Below, piece after piece: positions 1 to 6,958 of a DNA stretch of 51,538 nucleotides (its first letter is position 1; each line of letters begins with the position of its first letter). This DNA comes from a virus, in IMG/VR virus record IMGVR_UViG_3300026078_000021, positions 1 to 51,538 of that record. The stretch is one strand, 5' to 3'. Made by a program: the position numbers and the translations under genes. Below the pieces are notes generated by a model. The model searched no databases. It saw only the letters and a program-made list of their open reading frames with translations, and was not told the DNA's origin.

Positions 1-36
1 GGCGAGCCAGTTGCGGGTGACGTCACCGGTGATCAT
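1..36 (-). CDS. 5' end of a leftward gene, cut by the window edge
   Basis: Only the first 12 codons are inside the window (ATG at 36-34, reading MITGDVTRNWLA). A good ribosome binding site (AGGAGG) lies just upstream on the same strand, and a strong leftward promoter sits at 138-166. The product cannot be identified. It is divergent from the GntR-like gene at 204, so it is probably an early or regulatory gene. If the two window ends were joined, the frame would stop after three more codons, so a simple circular closure does not extend it. Confidence 0.55.
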   Translation of the reverse strand, partial: MITGDVTRNWLA

Positions 37-137
37 GGGGGGCCTCCTGGGACGTGGGGGCGGGGTGCTGGAGGTGTCGAGCGACGAATCGGTGTATCAC
101 GGAATGGTTTTCGTTCGGTCTCTTCAAGGTATTGGCT

Positions 138-166
138 AGGCTACTCGCGGCGATCATCTGTGTCAA
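138..166 (-). promoter_or_regulatory. leftward sigma70-type promoter
   Basis: On the - strand the sequence reads TTGACA (166-161), a 17-bp spacer, then TAGCCT (143-138). Both boxes and the spacer length are identical to the leftward promoter at 5019-5047. The -35 flank GCTTGACACAG also occurs at 7226. It would drive the gene that starts at 36. Confidence 0.7.
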
Positions 167-191
167 GCGAGCGCTTTGACCTGCGACGGAG

Positions 192-203
192 TATCATCCG
201 ATC
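192..203 (+). promoter_or_regulatory. -10 box for a probable leaderless transcript
   Basis: TATCAT at 192-197 lies 6 nt before the ATG at 204, and no ribosome binding site is visible between them. This matches eight other sites in the window. No good -35 box is seen at the usual distance. Confidence 0.45.
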
Positions 204-632
204 ATGAAAGCCACCCCCTTCGCTCGCCCCTACGGCACCCGCGTCGAACACCTCGCCAACACACTGACACTCCTCATCGCAACCCGCGAACTGCGGCCCG
301 GCGACCGCCTGCACTACGAGGAGATCGAAAGCCGCTACGGCGTCTCGCGCACCGTCGTACGCGAAGCCCTGCGCGTCCTGGAAGGCAAGGGCCTGGTCGA
401 GGCCCGGCCCCACGTCGGCACCCGCGTCGCCGACGCCGCCGGCTGGAACATCCTCGACCTGAGCCTGCTGCGCGCCATGGCCACCTTCGACGACGAGCTG
501 CGCCTAAGCGCCCAGCGCGTGTGCGACGCCGTCGAGACGCAGCGCGACCTGAACGGGCCCAGTGCGCTGACCGATTACCTCGCCGGCACCATCAACGCCG
601 CGCTCGCCGCGCCGCTGACCGCCTTGACGTAG
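204..632 (+). CDS. GntR-family winged-helix regulator, short form
   Basis: A 142-residue protein. Residues about 10-75 form a GntR-type winged helix, with the family pattern ELRPGDRL, then a recognition region SRTVVREALRVLEGKGLVEARPHVGTRV. GntR proteins normally bind operator DNA as dimers through this domain. The FCD or UTRA ligand-binding half found in full-length members (about 220-250 residues) is missing. Only a short helical tail follows, so it may bind DNA without sensing a ligand. It is divergent from the cut gene at 1-36 and precedes the replication genes. The ATG at 204 is favoured because a TATCAT box lies 6 nt upstream. It could be a repressor of the early region, but its targets cannot be read from sequence. 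Confidence 0.85.
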   Translation: MKATPFARPYGTRVEHLANTLTLLIATRELRPGDRLHYEEIESRYGVSRTVVREALRVLEGKGLVEARPHVGTRVADAAGWNILDLSLLRAMATFDDELRLSAQRVCDAVETQRDLNGPSALTDYLAGTINAALAAPLTALT

Positions 633-715
633 CCCGCCGCGTCGAACGGGGGTAGCATGCGGGACACCTCGCACGGCGCCCAGAAGCGAGGAAGCACAAG
701 CCGTTGAAAGCAGAA

Positions 716-741
716 GGCCCCGGCGACGCATCGCCGGGGCC
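716..741 (+). terminator. GC-rich hairpin between the GntR-like gene and the replication operon
   Basis: A perfect 11-bp inverted repeat (GGCCCCGGCGA / TCGCCGGGGCC) encloses a CGCA tetraloop. There is no T-run after it. It is either a terminator for the GntR transcript or an attenuator ahead of the initiator gene. Confidence 0.5.
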
Positions 742-766
742 CTCAACTCCAAGGAAACGGTACCAC

Positions 767-826
767 GTGAATACAGTAGTAGCAACCTTGGCCTGCCCTC
801 GCGCGGCCGAGGCGGTGACGCCATGA
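767..826 (+). CDS. possible 19-residue leader peptide
   Basis: GTG at 767 opens a 19-codon frame (MNTVVATLACPRAAEAVTP) after an AAGGAAA ribosome binding site. Its TGA overlaps the ATG of the initiator gene as ATGA at 823-826. That spacing suggests translational coupling: ribosomes finishing the leader could restart on the initiator. It follows the hairpin at 716-741. Such a short frame can arise by chance, so it is only a candidate. Confidence 0.3.
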   Translation: MNTVVATLACPRAAEAVTP

Positions 827-1722
827 GCGTCTACGCCACGACCTGGGTCTATGACCACTCCCAGGCCCGCAACGGCGCGCGGCTGGTTCTGCTCGCGATC
901 GCCGACTCGCTCAACCAGAACTCCGGTCGCGCCTGGCTGTCGATGACCGAACTTCAGCGCAAGGCCGCTCTCGCACGCAGTTCCGTCAACGAAGCGCTGA
1001 CCACCCTGCGCGCGCTCGGCGAGATCGAGGCCGTCGAGGAGGAGATCGGGCCCCGGGGCCAGACCGTCTACCGCATGCCGCGCTTCCAACCCGAGCTGCC
1101 CGCCTGGCGCGACGGCGTCACTGGTACGAAATGCGTACCAGTCCAGCACGGGGGTGAGAGCGCCATCGTGTCCGAGATCCGTACTAGTACGGAATCCGAA
1201 CTAGTACGGAATCCGGCGGCCAGCGGTACGGAATTCGAACCGGTCCTGGTAGGGATTCCGGACAGCCACACCTCTATAAGGAAACCGGAATCTAACCGGA
1301 AGAGAACCAAAGTGCAGGCGGCGCCTCGCGGCGGCGCGGCGCACCACGTCCAGTCCCCGCTCGTCGTCGGACTACCGGAGCCACCCGAGAGCGAGGGGCA
1401 GCGAGTCAACCGCCTCGCCCGCGCCTACACCGACCACGTCCCGCTCTCCAGCTTCAACGCCGTCGCCGGAGTCGTGCGCAAAGCCGTGCGCGCCACCGAC
1501 AGCGAAGGCGCCGCGCTCTACAGCGACGAGCAGATCGAACGCGGCCTCGCGCAACTGGCCGACACCGGCTGGTCCGTCACCGCCAACACCCTGCGCACCG
1601 CCATGCAGGGGCCCCCTCGCGCCACCCAGCCGGTCGGCCGCGCACCATGGCAGAACCCTTACACCGAGGAGGACTACCAGAGCGGCTGGGGCAACGGCGC
1701 GCAGAAGGCGGCGTGGGGATGA
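823..1722 (+). CDS. replication initiator or replisome organiser with helix-turn-helix
   Basis: A 299-residue protein. Residues about 8-75 form a winged-helix domain of the helix_turn_helix_36 type (ARLVLLAIADSLN, then a SSVNEALTTLRALGEIE recognition segment). A Ser/Thr-rich, low-complexity linker (about 100-190) follows, then a helical C-terminal part (about 200-290) that could contact the helicase loader. It overlaps the DnaC-like gene by 4 bp (ATGA at 1719-1722), the layout of lambda O/P and other initiator-loader pairs. The linker is encoded by DNA with about five iteron-like repeats, as in lambda gene O. The ATG at 823 has a purine-rich stretch upstream. The initiator role is inferred from fold, neighbour and repeats. 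Confidence 0.75.
   Translation: MSVYATTWVYDHSQARNGARLVLLAIADSLNQNSGRAWLSMTELQRKAALARSSVNEALTTLRALGEIEAVEEEIGPRGQTVYRMPRFQPELPAWRDGVTGTKCVPVQHGGESAIVSEIRTSTESELVRNPAASGTEFEPVLVGIPDSHTSIRKPESNRKRTKVQAAPRGGAAHHVQSPLVVGLPEPPESEGQRVNRLARAYTDHVPLSSFNAVAGVVRKAVRATDSEGAALYSDEQIERGLAQLADTGWSVTANTLRTAMQGPPRATQPVGRAPWQNPYTEEDYQSGWGNGAQKAAWG
1124..1311 (+). other. putative replication origin: iterons plus an A/T-richer stretch inside the initiator gene
   Basis: Copies of a 12-mer close to GTACGGAATYCG begin at 1124 (GTACGAAATGCG), 1187, 1204, 1226 and 1249 (GTAGGGATTCCG). The copies at 1187 and 1204 belong to a 17-bp unit repeated in tandem at 1183-1199 and 1200-1216 with one mismatch. A stretch with more A and T than its surroundings follows at about 1268-1311. 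The order of initiator DNA-binding domain, iterons and A/T-rich element is that of the lambda origin in gene O. Confidence 0.6.
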
Positions 1723-2402
1723 ACGAGCCGACCCTGGCCCTGACCCAGTTGCCTCCCGCTGTGCGCGACCGCATGAACGCCGCGCTCCAGCGCACCGGCG
1801 AGCCCGCCGAGGAGAGGGACCTGTCCGCCGCCAAAACCCGCGCCGACGCGCTGGCCGCATGGCAGGCGGTGCCCCCCCGCTTCCGTAAGGCCGACCCGGC
1901 GCACCCGGACACGCACCCGGCGGTGCGCGCCTGGGCGCGGCACTACGCCGAAGACCCCGCCGAAAGCAACTCGTTGATGTTTCACGGCACCACCGGGTCA
2001 GGCAAGACGCACGCCGCGTACGCGACGCTGCGCGCGGTCGCCGAGAGCGGCACGAAAGCGTACGCGTGGCGGGCGCTGACGCTGCCGAACCTCTTCGGCG
2101 CGCTACGCGGGCGTTCGTTCACCGAAGCGGAGGCATACCTGCGCGCCCTGTGCCGGGTACCGATCCTGCTGCTGGACGACCTGGGCACCAACAAGGTCAC
2201 GGAGTGGACGGAAGAGGTAATCTACCGGGTGATCAACACCCGCTACGAGGACTGCCTGCCGGTGATCTTCACGGGCAACCATCCGCCGAGCGCGCTCGGC
2301 GGGATCGTCGGTGAGCGGGTGGCCTCGCGTATGGCCGAGATGGTCGGGCAGTGGGAGGTCGCTCTGACCGGCGCGGACCGGCGCAGAAGGCCGCCTGCGT
2401 GA
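1719..2402 (+). CDS. DnaC-like AAA+ helicase loader
   Basis: A 227-residue AAA+ ATPase. Walker A is at about residues 90-98 (GTTGSGKTH), Walker B at about 149-156 (ILLLDDLG), a sensor-1-like FTGNH at about 178-184, and a GERVASRM segment that probably holds the arginine finger. Proteins of this DnaC/DnaI/IstB-like group load the replicative helicase at an origin. The start was set at 1719 because its ATG overlaps the stop of the initiator gene. No helicase or polymerase is encoded in the window, so the phage probably recruits the host DnaB. Confidence 0.9.
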   Translation: MNEPTLALTQLPPAVRDRMNAALQRTGEPAEERDLSAAKTRADALAAWQAVPPRFRKADPAHPDTHPAVRAWARHYAEDPAESNSLMFHGTTGSGKTHAAYATLRAVAESGTKAYAWRALTLPNLFGALRGRSFTEAEAYLRALCRVPILLLDDLGTNKVTEWTEEVIYRVINTRYEDCLPVIFTGNHPPSALGGIVGERVASRMAEMVGQWEVALTGADRRRRPPA

Positions 2403-2474
2403 TGCGCGCCCAGCGCCGCCGGGCCTGGGGGGAGTAAGATCAGCAGTGCCCTGACGAGGTGGCGAACGCGAACG

Positions 2475-3005
2475 ATGACGGGAGGCGCTGTGCAGGAGCC
2501 CGAAGCTGCCGACGCGCAGGAGGCCACCGACCAGCACGCGGACGAGGAGAGGCTGACCTGCCTGAAATGCAGGCTGGAGCTGCCCGCCAACTGGTTCGCG
2601 CGCACGCCCGGCCAGGATGGCACCTGGCGGGTGGACGGCTGGTGCCGCGACTGCCGGGGCAAGTTGCGCGCGGCCAACCGCGCGCCGGCGAAGGGCACGC
2701 GGCGCGGGGACCGGGAGTACAGCAACGCGCGCAGCCGTGCGGTGGCCGCCGCGAACCGGCGCCTGCGCGAGGAGCACGAGGCGACCTACCAGCGGTATGT
2801 GCGTGAGGCCGCCGAGCGTACGCCCCTGCCGCCGAGCGATCCGGGCGACGCGAAACGCACGCAGGATCGGATGAACGTACACGCGCAGCACGCGCGGCGT
2901 GCGGCGCAGCGCCTGCGCGAGGACCACGCGGAGGCGTACGAGGATTACGTGGAGACGGAGCTGCGCGCGCAGGGCTATGAGCCGCGTCGGCCGAGGAAGC
3001 GGTGA
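2475..3005 (+). CDS. zinc-finger protein with charged helical tail
   Basis: A 176-residue protein. CLKC and CRDC pairs, separated by an ANWFARTPGQDG segment, at about residues 29-60 look like the zinc-binding knuckle found at the start of many phage HNH/endonuclease VII-like proteins. The rest is very rich in Arg, Glu and Ala with two similar helical blocks (RLREEHEATYQRYV and RLREDHAEAYEDYV), probably a duplicated helix. No catalytic HNH motif follows, so a nuclease role is not shown. It overlaps the WhiB gene by 4 bp (GTGA), which suggests co-translation. Confidence 0.75.
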   Translation: MTGGAVQEPEAADAQEATDQHADEERLTCLKCRLELPANWFARTPGQDGTWRVDGWCRDCRGKLRAANRAPAKGTRRGDREYSNARSRAVAAANRRLREEHEATYQRYVREAAERTPLPPSDPGDAKRTQDRMNVHAQHARRAAQRLREDHAEAYEDYVETELRAQGYEPRRPRKR

Positions 3006-3310
3006 ACCGGCCGGGGCCGCTGCGGTGGGAGCGGTGGCGCTCGCGGGCTGCATGCCAGGGCCTGCCGCTGGGGCTGACGAAGGCGTTCATCGCGGCGGCT
3101 CCGCTGGAGAGCGAGCGCATGTGGGCGCTGGGGTTGTGCGGCGGGTGCCCGGTGAAGCGGGAGTGCTATTTGTGGGCGTGGTCGGCGCGCGGGTTCGAGG
3201 GGATCGCGGGCGGGCGGTGTTGGCCGGCGGCGCGACGCAGTGTGGCGGGGAAGCGGGGGCCGGGTGCGGTGGCGGCGGCGCGGGTTTCGGCCGGCGCGTC
3301 AGGTACGTGA
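3002..3310 (+). CDS. WhiB-family iron-sulfur regulator
   Basis: A 102-residue protein with four cysteines in the WhiB pattern: C18 (RAACQG), then C46, C49 and C55 (CGGCPVKREC). A GFEGIAGGRCW segment follows, matching the Gly-Trp turn of the family in degenerate form, and then a basic tail. WhiB-like proteins hold a 4Fe-4S cluster, bind the principal sigma factor and are confined to Actinobacteria and their phages. In phages they can act as repressors or redirect host promoters. The GTG at 3002 overlaps the upstream stop (GTGA). This gene is a strong pointer to an actinobacterial host. Confidence 0.85.
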   Translation: MNRPGPLRWERWRSRAACQGLPLGLTKAFIAAAPLESERMWALGLCGGCPVKRECYLWAWSARGFEGIAGGRCWPAARRSVAGKRGPGAVAAARVSAGASGT

Positions 3311-3614
3311 GGCGGTGTGGCGTCGCGCCGCCGGCTGTTGTGAGCGGTGCGGTGCGCCGTTGGCGGGGCGCGCGGCGCTGTGGTGGCGGCGCTGCGCGCC
3401 GGCTCGGGTGGATGCGAGCAATGTGATGTTGGCGTGTGGCGCGCGGGCCGGGACGCCCGGGTGCGCGGCGTGGCTGGCGGCGCATCACGAGCGCGCGGTG
3501 CGCAGCGGGTGGCTGGTGGAGCGGGGAGATGATCCGGCGGCGGTGGCCGTGCGGGTACGGTGGCGCGGTTTCGTGCTACTGGACGCTGCGGGTGGGTGCC
3601 GTCCGGCGCGGTAG
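3264..3614 (+). CDS. HNH-endonuclease-like protein with lost catalytic histidines
   Basis: About 116 residues. It keeps the scaffold of the small HNH proteins common in actinophages: an REAVW..A.GCCERCG zinc knuckle, NVMLACG and CAAW segments, and an ending in which DPAAVAVRVRW is followed by a hydrophobic strand and Asp-Ala-Ala-Gly. The histidines expected in these families (an HHR motif and a C-H-x-W motif) are replaced by LWWRRC and CAAW. It is therefore probably inactive as a nuclease, or has become a DNA-binding protein. It overlaps the end of the WhiB gene. GTG codons at 3240 and 3264 are both possible starts; 3264 fits the usual N-terminus. The next 282 bp, up to 3896, hold no clear gene. 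Confidence 0.6.
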   Translation: MRWRRRGFRPARQVREAVWRRAAGCCERCGAPLAGRAALWWRRCAPARVDASNVMLACGARAGTPGCAAWLAAHHERAVRSGWLVERGDDPAAVAVRVRWRGFVLLDAAGGCRPAR

Positions 3615-3896
3615 CATGGCGGGGCGTTTTCGTAGGCGCGCTGACGGCCGCCGCGCCGCCGGGTTTGACCTTGGCCCGGGGGTGCGGCGGCTGTCTTGAT
3701 GTCGCGGCGCAGTCGATGCGAGTGTTTCCACGCGTGGGCGTGGTTTTTCGTCACAGGTTTACAGGGCGCGGGTGTGTGCGCAGGTGGCGGCCTCTTGCGC
3801 GGCGCGGGGTGCGGCGTCTACGGTCTGCTCACACGTCCCCTCGCGCTGCCGCTGTGCGCCTGGATGCGGGTGGGCCGATCGAAGGAGGAGTCACTC

Positions 3897-4385
3897 GTGA
3901 CGATTGCCGGTACGTGTGACCCGGTACGTTCGCTGCCCGCGCCTCGGTTGCGCGTGGTGCCGTATACGGGTTCGTTCATGCAGCGGCTGACGCAGGATGA
4001 CACCGCGCTCGCGTTGCGCGCGATGAACACGCCCGCGCCGTGGGATGAGGGAGAGGACGATGAGGCGCTGGCGCGTGCGGCGCTCGCGCGGCGCTGGTGG
4101 GCGGTGCGCTGGCAGTGGTATGACCCGGAGATCCTGATGGGGATGCGCCGGCGGCTGAGCGAGGGCGTGCGCGTGGGGGTGGCGGAGGTGGTGCGGCGTA
4201 TGCGGGTGGATGAGCGGCGGCACAACGCGGCGGTGCGCGCGGAGTTGGCGGCGGTGCTGGACCGGTTGGACGCTGCGGCGTTTCGCGCCGGGGTCGAGTC
4301 GGCGGTCACCCGCACGCTGGGGCGGCAGTTTTACCGGAGCCGTTCGGTCGCCGGTGTGCTGCGCGCGTTGCGCGCTACCCTGTAG
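3897..4385 (+). CDS. hypothetical helical protein
   Basis: A 162-residue protein of unknown function. GTG at 3897 was chosen because GAAGGAGGAG lies 7-16 nt upstream; the open frame runs further up but without a ribosome binding site. After about 60 residues it becomes strongly helical and basic (RRMRVDERRHNAAVRAELAA, then LDRLDAAAFRAGVES). This resembles small actinophage proteins of the replication/control region, but no family is recognised. A strong terminator at 4471-4511 follows. Confidence 0.65.
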   Translation: MTIAGTCDPVRSLPAPRLRVVPYTGSFMQRLTQDDTALALRAMNTPAPWDEGEDDEALARAALARRWWAVRWQWYDPEILMGMRRRLSEGVRVGVAEVVRRMRVDERRHNAAVRAELAAVLDRLDAAAFRAGVESAVTRTLGRQFYRSRSVAGVLRALRATL

Positions 4386-4470
4386 CAGGGGTGTCGGGTT
4401 CCCGCTGTCGAGGCTACTCCGGCGGGTCGCGCCGCTCTCTCTCCCCCCCCTTGAGACGCGGCGCGGAAAA

Positions 4471-4511
4471 GGGGTCCTGGGTCGGCGCCGGCCCAGGACC
4501 CCGTGGTTTTT
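4471..4511 (+). terminator. bidirectional intrinsic terminator
   Basis: An 11-bp perfect stem (GGGGTCCTGGG / CCCAGGACCCC) with an 8-10 nt loop is followed on + by GTGGTTTTT, and on - by TTTTCC. It separates the convergent genes ending at 4385 (+) and 4511 (-). Confidence 0.8.
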
Positions 4512-4987
4512 CAGGTGTAGAGCCGGTATCCGCCTTTGAGGACCAGTGCCTCGCGCACCCGCAGTTCGTCCCACACGGCGTACTTGTCGTTGACGTAGTC
4601 CAGCGGTTTGGGGAACCAGGAGTGGAACGTGATGCGCGCGGCGCCGCTGCTGGAGACGCGGATCATCGCGGCGACCTCGGCGACGCCGCACAGCAGTGAC
4701 GGGATGGGCCCGGGTTGCGCCGTCTCCTCCTGCTCCATCAGTGCGATGAGTTCGGTAGGCAGGTAGGCCACGGTCAGCGCGTGGGCGAGGTATGCCCTGG
4801 CGGCGGTGCGCGCGTCCCAGATCGGTAGTTTCCCGCCGCTGATGCGTCCGAGCGGGGCGGGGAACCATAGGCGGCCGGTTTGCAGGTGCGCGGCTTGGCG
4901 GCTGACGCGGCGCCAGGCGGCGAAATCGCCGACGCTGGCCAGCAGGTAGCTGCGCGCGGTGGTGGCCTGGTCGGTTTTGGCGCTCAT
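4511..4987 (-). CDS. double AlpA/MerR-like winged-helix protein, possible phage regulator
   Basis: A 158-residue protein built from two related halves. The first (about 15-65) reads VGDFAAWRRVS...WFPAPLGRISGGKLPIW; the second (about 102-150) reads GVAEVAAMIRVS...WFPKPLDYVNDKYAVW. Each resembles an AlpA or excisionase-type winged helix, in which the FP.P segment precedes the wing and a conserved Trp closes it. Such domains bind DNA as regulators or as directionality factors for integrases. It is transcribed leftward from a strong promoter at 5019-5047 with a GAGGAG binding site, divergent from the ParB-like gene. This makes it a good candidate for the switch regulator of the phage. Confidence 0.7.
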   Translation of the reverse strand: MSAKTDQATTARSYLLASVGDFAAWRRVSRQAAHLQTGRLWFPAPLGRISGGKLPIWDARTAARAYLAHALTVAYLPTELIALMEQEETAQPGPIPSLLCGVAEVAAMIRVSSSGAARITFHSWFPKPLDYVNDKYAVWDELRVREALVLKGGYRLYT

Positions 4988-5018
4988 CGTGGGTTCTCCT
5001 CGGGTTCACGTGACGCCA

Positions 5019-5047
5019 AGGCTACGACCGGCAGTTCGCCGTGTCAA
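5019..5047 (-). promoter_or_regulatory. leftward sigma70-type promoter
   Basis: TTGACA (5047-5042), a 17-bp spacer and TAGCCT (5024-5019) on the - strand. The boxes are identical to those at 138-166. It drives the AlpA-like gene starting at 4987. Confidence 0.75.
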
Positions 5048-5149
5048 GCATCATACGTTGATACTCATGCCAGTTGTCGCGGTAGGAATGTGCTTGATAA
5101 TACTCTGGCCTGCGCAGACACCGGAACGTGGCACGCAACCGCCAGAGGC

Positions 5150-5179
5150 TTGACGTAGCGAAGCGTGCCTGATTAGGGT
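5150..5179 (+). promoter_or_regulatory. rightward promoter of the ParB-like gene
   Basis: TTGACG (5150-5155), an 18-bp spacer and TAGGGT (5174-5179). The region between it and the divergent promoter holds two similar stretches (GTTGATACTC at about 5054 and CTTGATAATACTC at about 5090) that could be operator sites. Confidence 0.65.
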
Positions 5180-5228
5180 GTTGGGTCACACATAAACGCA
5201 CCACCAGCGCAGCAAGGGAGCCCTCACC

Positions 5229-6203
5229 TTGTCGTCCACGGCAACGCTGCCCGTCCTCAAACAGCCCGAACCCATCACCGCCGACGGCGTCGAAGTCAAA
5301 GTCATCACCCTCACCGCCGAACTGGCCGAAGAACTCATCGCCGCCAACGCCGGCAACCGCAACGTCTCGGAAGAGGAAGTCGCCCGCCACTGCCGCAACC
5401 TGCTGAACAACCGGTGGAAATTCAACGGCGACACCTGGCGCATCGACCTGCACGGCAGATTCATCGACGGACAACACCGCGTCCACGGCTACCTGCGCGC
5501 CATCGCGATGCTGGAGGCCCAGGGCCTAGAGCCCTTCACCATGCCCATCATCCTGGTCACCGGCCTACAACCGGAGGCACGCGCCACCATCGACCTGGGA
5601 CGGCGCCGCTCCCTGGCCGACGAACTGCGCATGCGCGGCTACAAGGACACCACCCACCTGGCCTCTTTCACCAGCCTCGTATGGAACTACGACGTCTACG
5701 CCGGTGACCTGCGCGAGGCGGCCGGACGCTCCAAGGGCCTGCCGTCCGTGCCCGAACTGCTCGGCCTGTGGGACGAGCAACTGCACAGCCTGTTCGCCGA
5801 CCCGCTCACCACCCAGGGCAACGACGAAGAGGACCCCGACCTGCTCTCACGCGGACGCACCCTGGCCGCCGGATGCCGGATGCCGGTCAGTAGCTGCATG
5901 CTCGTCCTCTGGATTCTCGACCAGGTCGACCCCATCGACGCGCAGTTCTTCATCGACCGGCTGACCACCGGGGACGGGGTGAGTACGGATGATCTGCGCA
6001 CAAACCCAATCTTCAACCTGCGCCGGCTGATCCACAATAAAAGGAAAGTCAAAAAAATGCGCGTCCCGTCCTGGCTGTGGGTCGCCTGGACGCTGCGCGC
6101 CTGGCACCACTTCCGCAACGGCCAGCGGGTGGAGAACATCACTTTCACCGCCGGCGGCCAGAACCCTGACCCGTACCCCCGGCCGCTGAACGAACTGCAC
6201 TGA
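5229..6203 (+). CDS. ParB-like nuclease-fold protein
   Basis: A 324-residue protein starting at TTG 5229 after a GGGAG binding site. The N-terminal half has the ParB-like pattern seen in many actinophage proteins: NRNVSEEEVARHCRNLLNN, then FIDGQHRVHGYL (the DGQHR motif), then ATIDLGRRRSLADELRMRG. The C-terminal half is helical and carries no recognised domain. The family is widespread in phages, and its exact reaction (CTP binding, nuclease activity or host-chromosome interference) is not settled. No ParA or centromere-like repeat was seen, so plasmid-type partition is not supported. It begins the rightward block that runs to about 10.6 kb. Confidence 0.8.
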   Translation: MSSTATLPVLKQPEPITADGVEVKVITLTAELAEELIAANAGNRNVSEEEVARHCRNLLNNRWKFNGDTWRIDLHGRFIDGQHRVHGYLRAIAMLEAQGLEPFTMPIILVTGLQPEARATIDLGRRRSLADELRMRGYKDTTHLASFTSLVWNYDVYAGDLREAAGRSKGLPSVPELLGLWDEQLHSLFADPLTTQGNDEEDPDLLSRGRTLAAGCRMPVSSCMLVLWILDQVDPIDAQFFIDRLTTGDGVSTDDLRTNPIFNLRRLIHNKRKVKKMRVPSWLWVAWTLRAWHHFRNGQRVENITFTAGGQNPDPYPRPLNELH

Positions 6204-6218
6204 GAGCGGGGGGCGAGG

Positions 6219-6455
6219 ATGGCGACGCGACGCGAGAGGACACGGACAGTAGTGGCGACGGCGGTGGCGATTCTCCCGCTCGGTGCCACCGCGCCCGCGC
6301 TGGCGAACCACGAGGTGCCCGCCGGGGCGCGCGCCGCCCTCAGTTTCGTCGACATGGTGTGGGTGGTCGGGGTGATGATGGTGATCCTGCCCGCCGTCCA
6401 AAAGCGCCGGGAACGCACAGAGCAACACCACGACGAGGACGGACCCGGCACGTGA
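6219..6455 (+). CDS. small secreted or membrane protein
   Basis: A 78-residue protein. It has a basic N-terminus (RRERTRT), a hydrophobic stretch ending in ALA (about 12-28, like a signal peptide or first membrane helix) and a second hydrophobic stretch (FVDMVWVVGVMMVILPAV, about 43-60), then a charged tail. Two membrane spans are likely. A GGGGGGCGAGG binding site precedes it. It overlaps the next gene by 4 bp (GTGA) and is first in a run of four small membrane proteins. Confidence 0.65.
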   Translation: MATRRERTRTVVATAVAILPLGATAPALANHEVPAGARAALSFVDMVWVVGVMMVILPAVQKRRERTEQHHDEDGPGT

Positions 6456-6766
6456 ACGCGATCGCGGGCACCCTCACGCACATCGGCATGCTGCTCTGGG
6501 TGGCGGGTGCGGCATGCACCTACGTCCTGCCGCGTCAGAAAGCCGTATGCGTCTCCCTCGCGTTGGCCACCGGCAGTCTGCTCTGCTACACCGTCAGCGC
6601 GATCCTGGCCGACGACACCCCCATCGCCCTGCTGGAGGCCACGTTCACGGGCGTGGCCGCGTGGGCGTGGTGGACGCGCGGCGGCGGCGACGGCACCAAG
6701 CGCCGGCTGCGCCGCCTGCGTGCCCGGTTCCGCGCGGTGCGACGCACCGCACCGGTTACGACATGA
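6452..6766 (+). CDS. small membrane protein
   Basis: A 104-residue protein starting at GTG 6452, which overlaps the previous stop. About three hydrophobic segments can be seen (IGMLLWVAGAACTYVL, VSLALATGSLLCYTVSAIL and LLEATFTGVAAWAWW), then a strongly basic cytoplasmic tail. Actinophage membrane proteins of this type sit near the immunity region and are sometimes linked to superinfection exclusion, but no such role can be shown here. Confidence 0.65.
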   Translation: MNAIAGTLTHIGMLLWVAGAACTYVLPRQKAVCVSLALATGSLLCYTVSAILADDTPIALLEATFTGVAAWAWWTRGGGDGTKRRLRRLRARFRAVRRTAPVTT

Positions 6767-6781
6767 CGAGGGGGGCCGACC

Positions 6782-6922
6782 GTGTCGGTGCTCTGCATGG
6801 TGCTCGCGCTCGTGCTCGCGGTGCTCGGCGTGGTGGTGCCGGGCTGGCCGGGCCTGGGGTGCGCGCTGGCGGCTCTGCTGCCGCTCGCCGTGCTGGCCCG
6901 GCGCGCACGACACCGGCGGTAG
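6782..6922 (+). CDS. 46-residue membrane peptide
   Basis: GTG at 6782 follows a GAGGGGGG binding site and opens a 46-codon frame. It begins MSVLCMVLALVLAVLGVVV and has a second hydrophobic run ending in RRARHRR. Two membrane spans with a basic end are predicted by eye. It continues the operon of small membrane proteins. Confidence 0.55.
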   Translation: MSVLCMVLALVLAVLGVVVPGWPGLGCALAALLPLAVLARRARHRR

Positions 6923-6958
6923 GCTGCCACAGCGGTGTAAGGCAGGGGGTGTTCGGGG

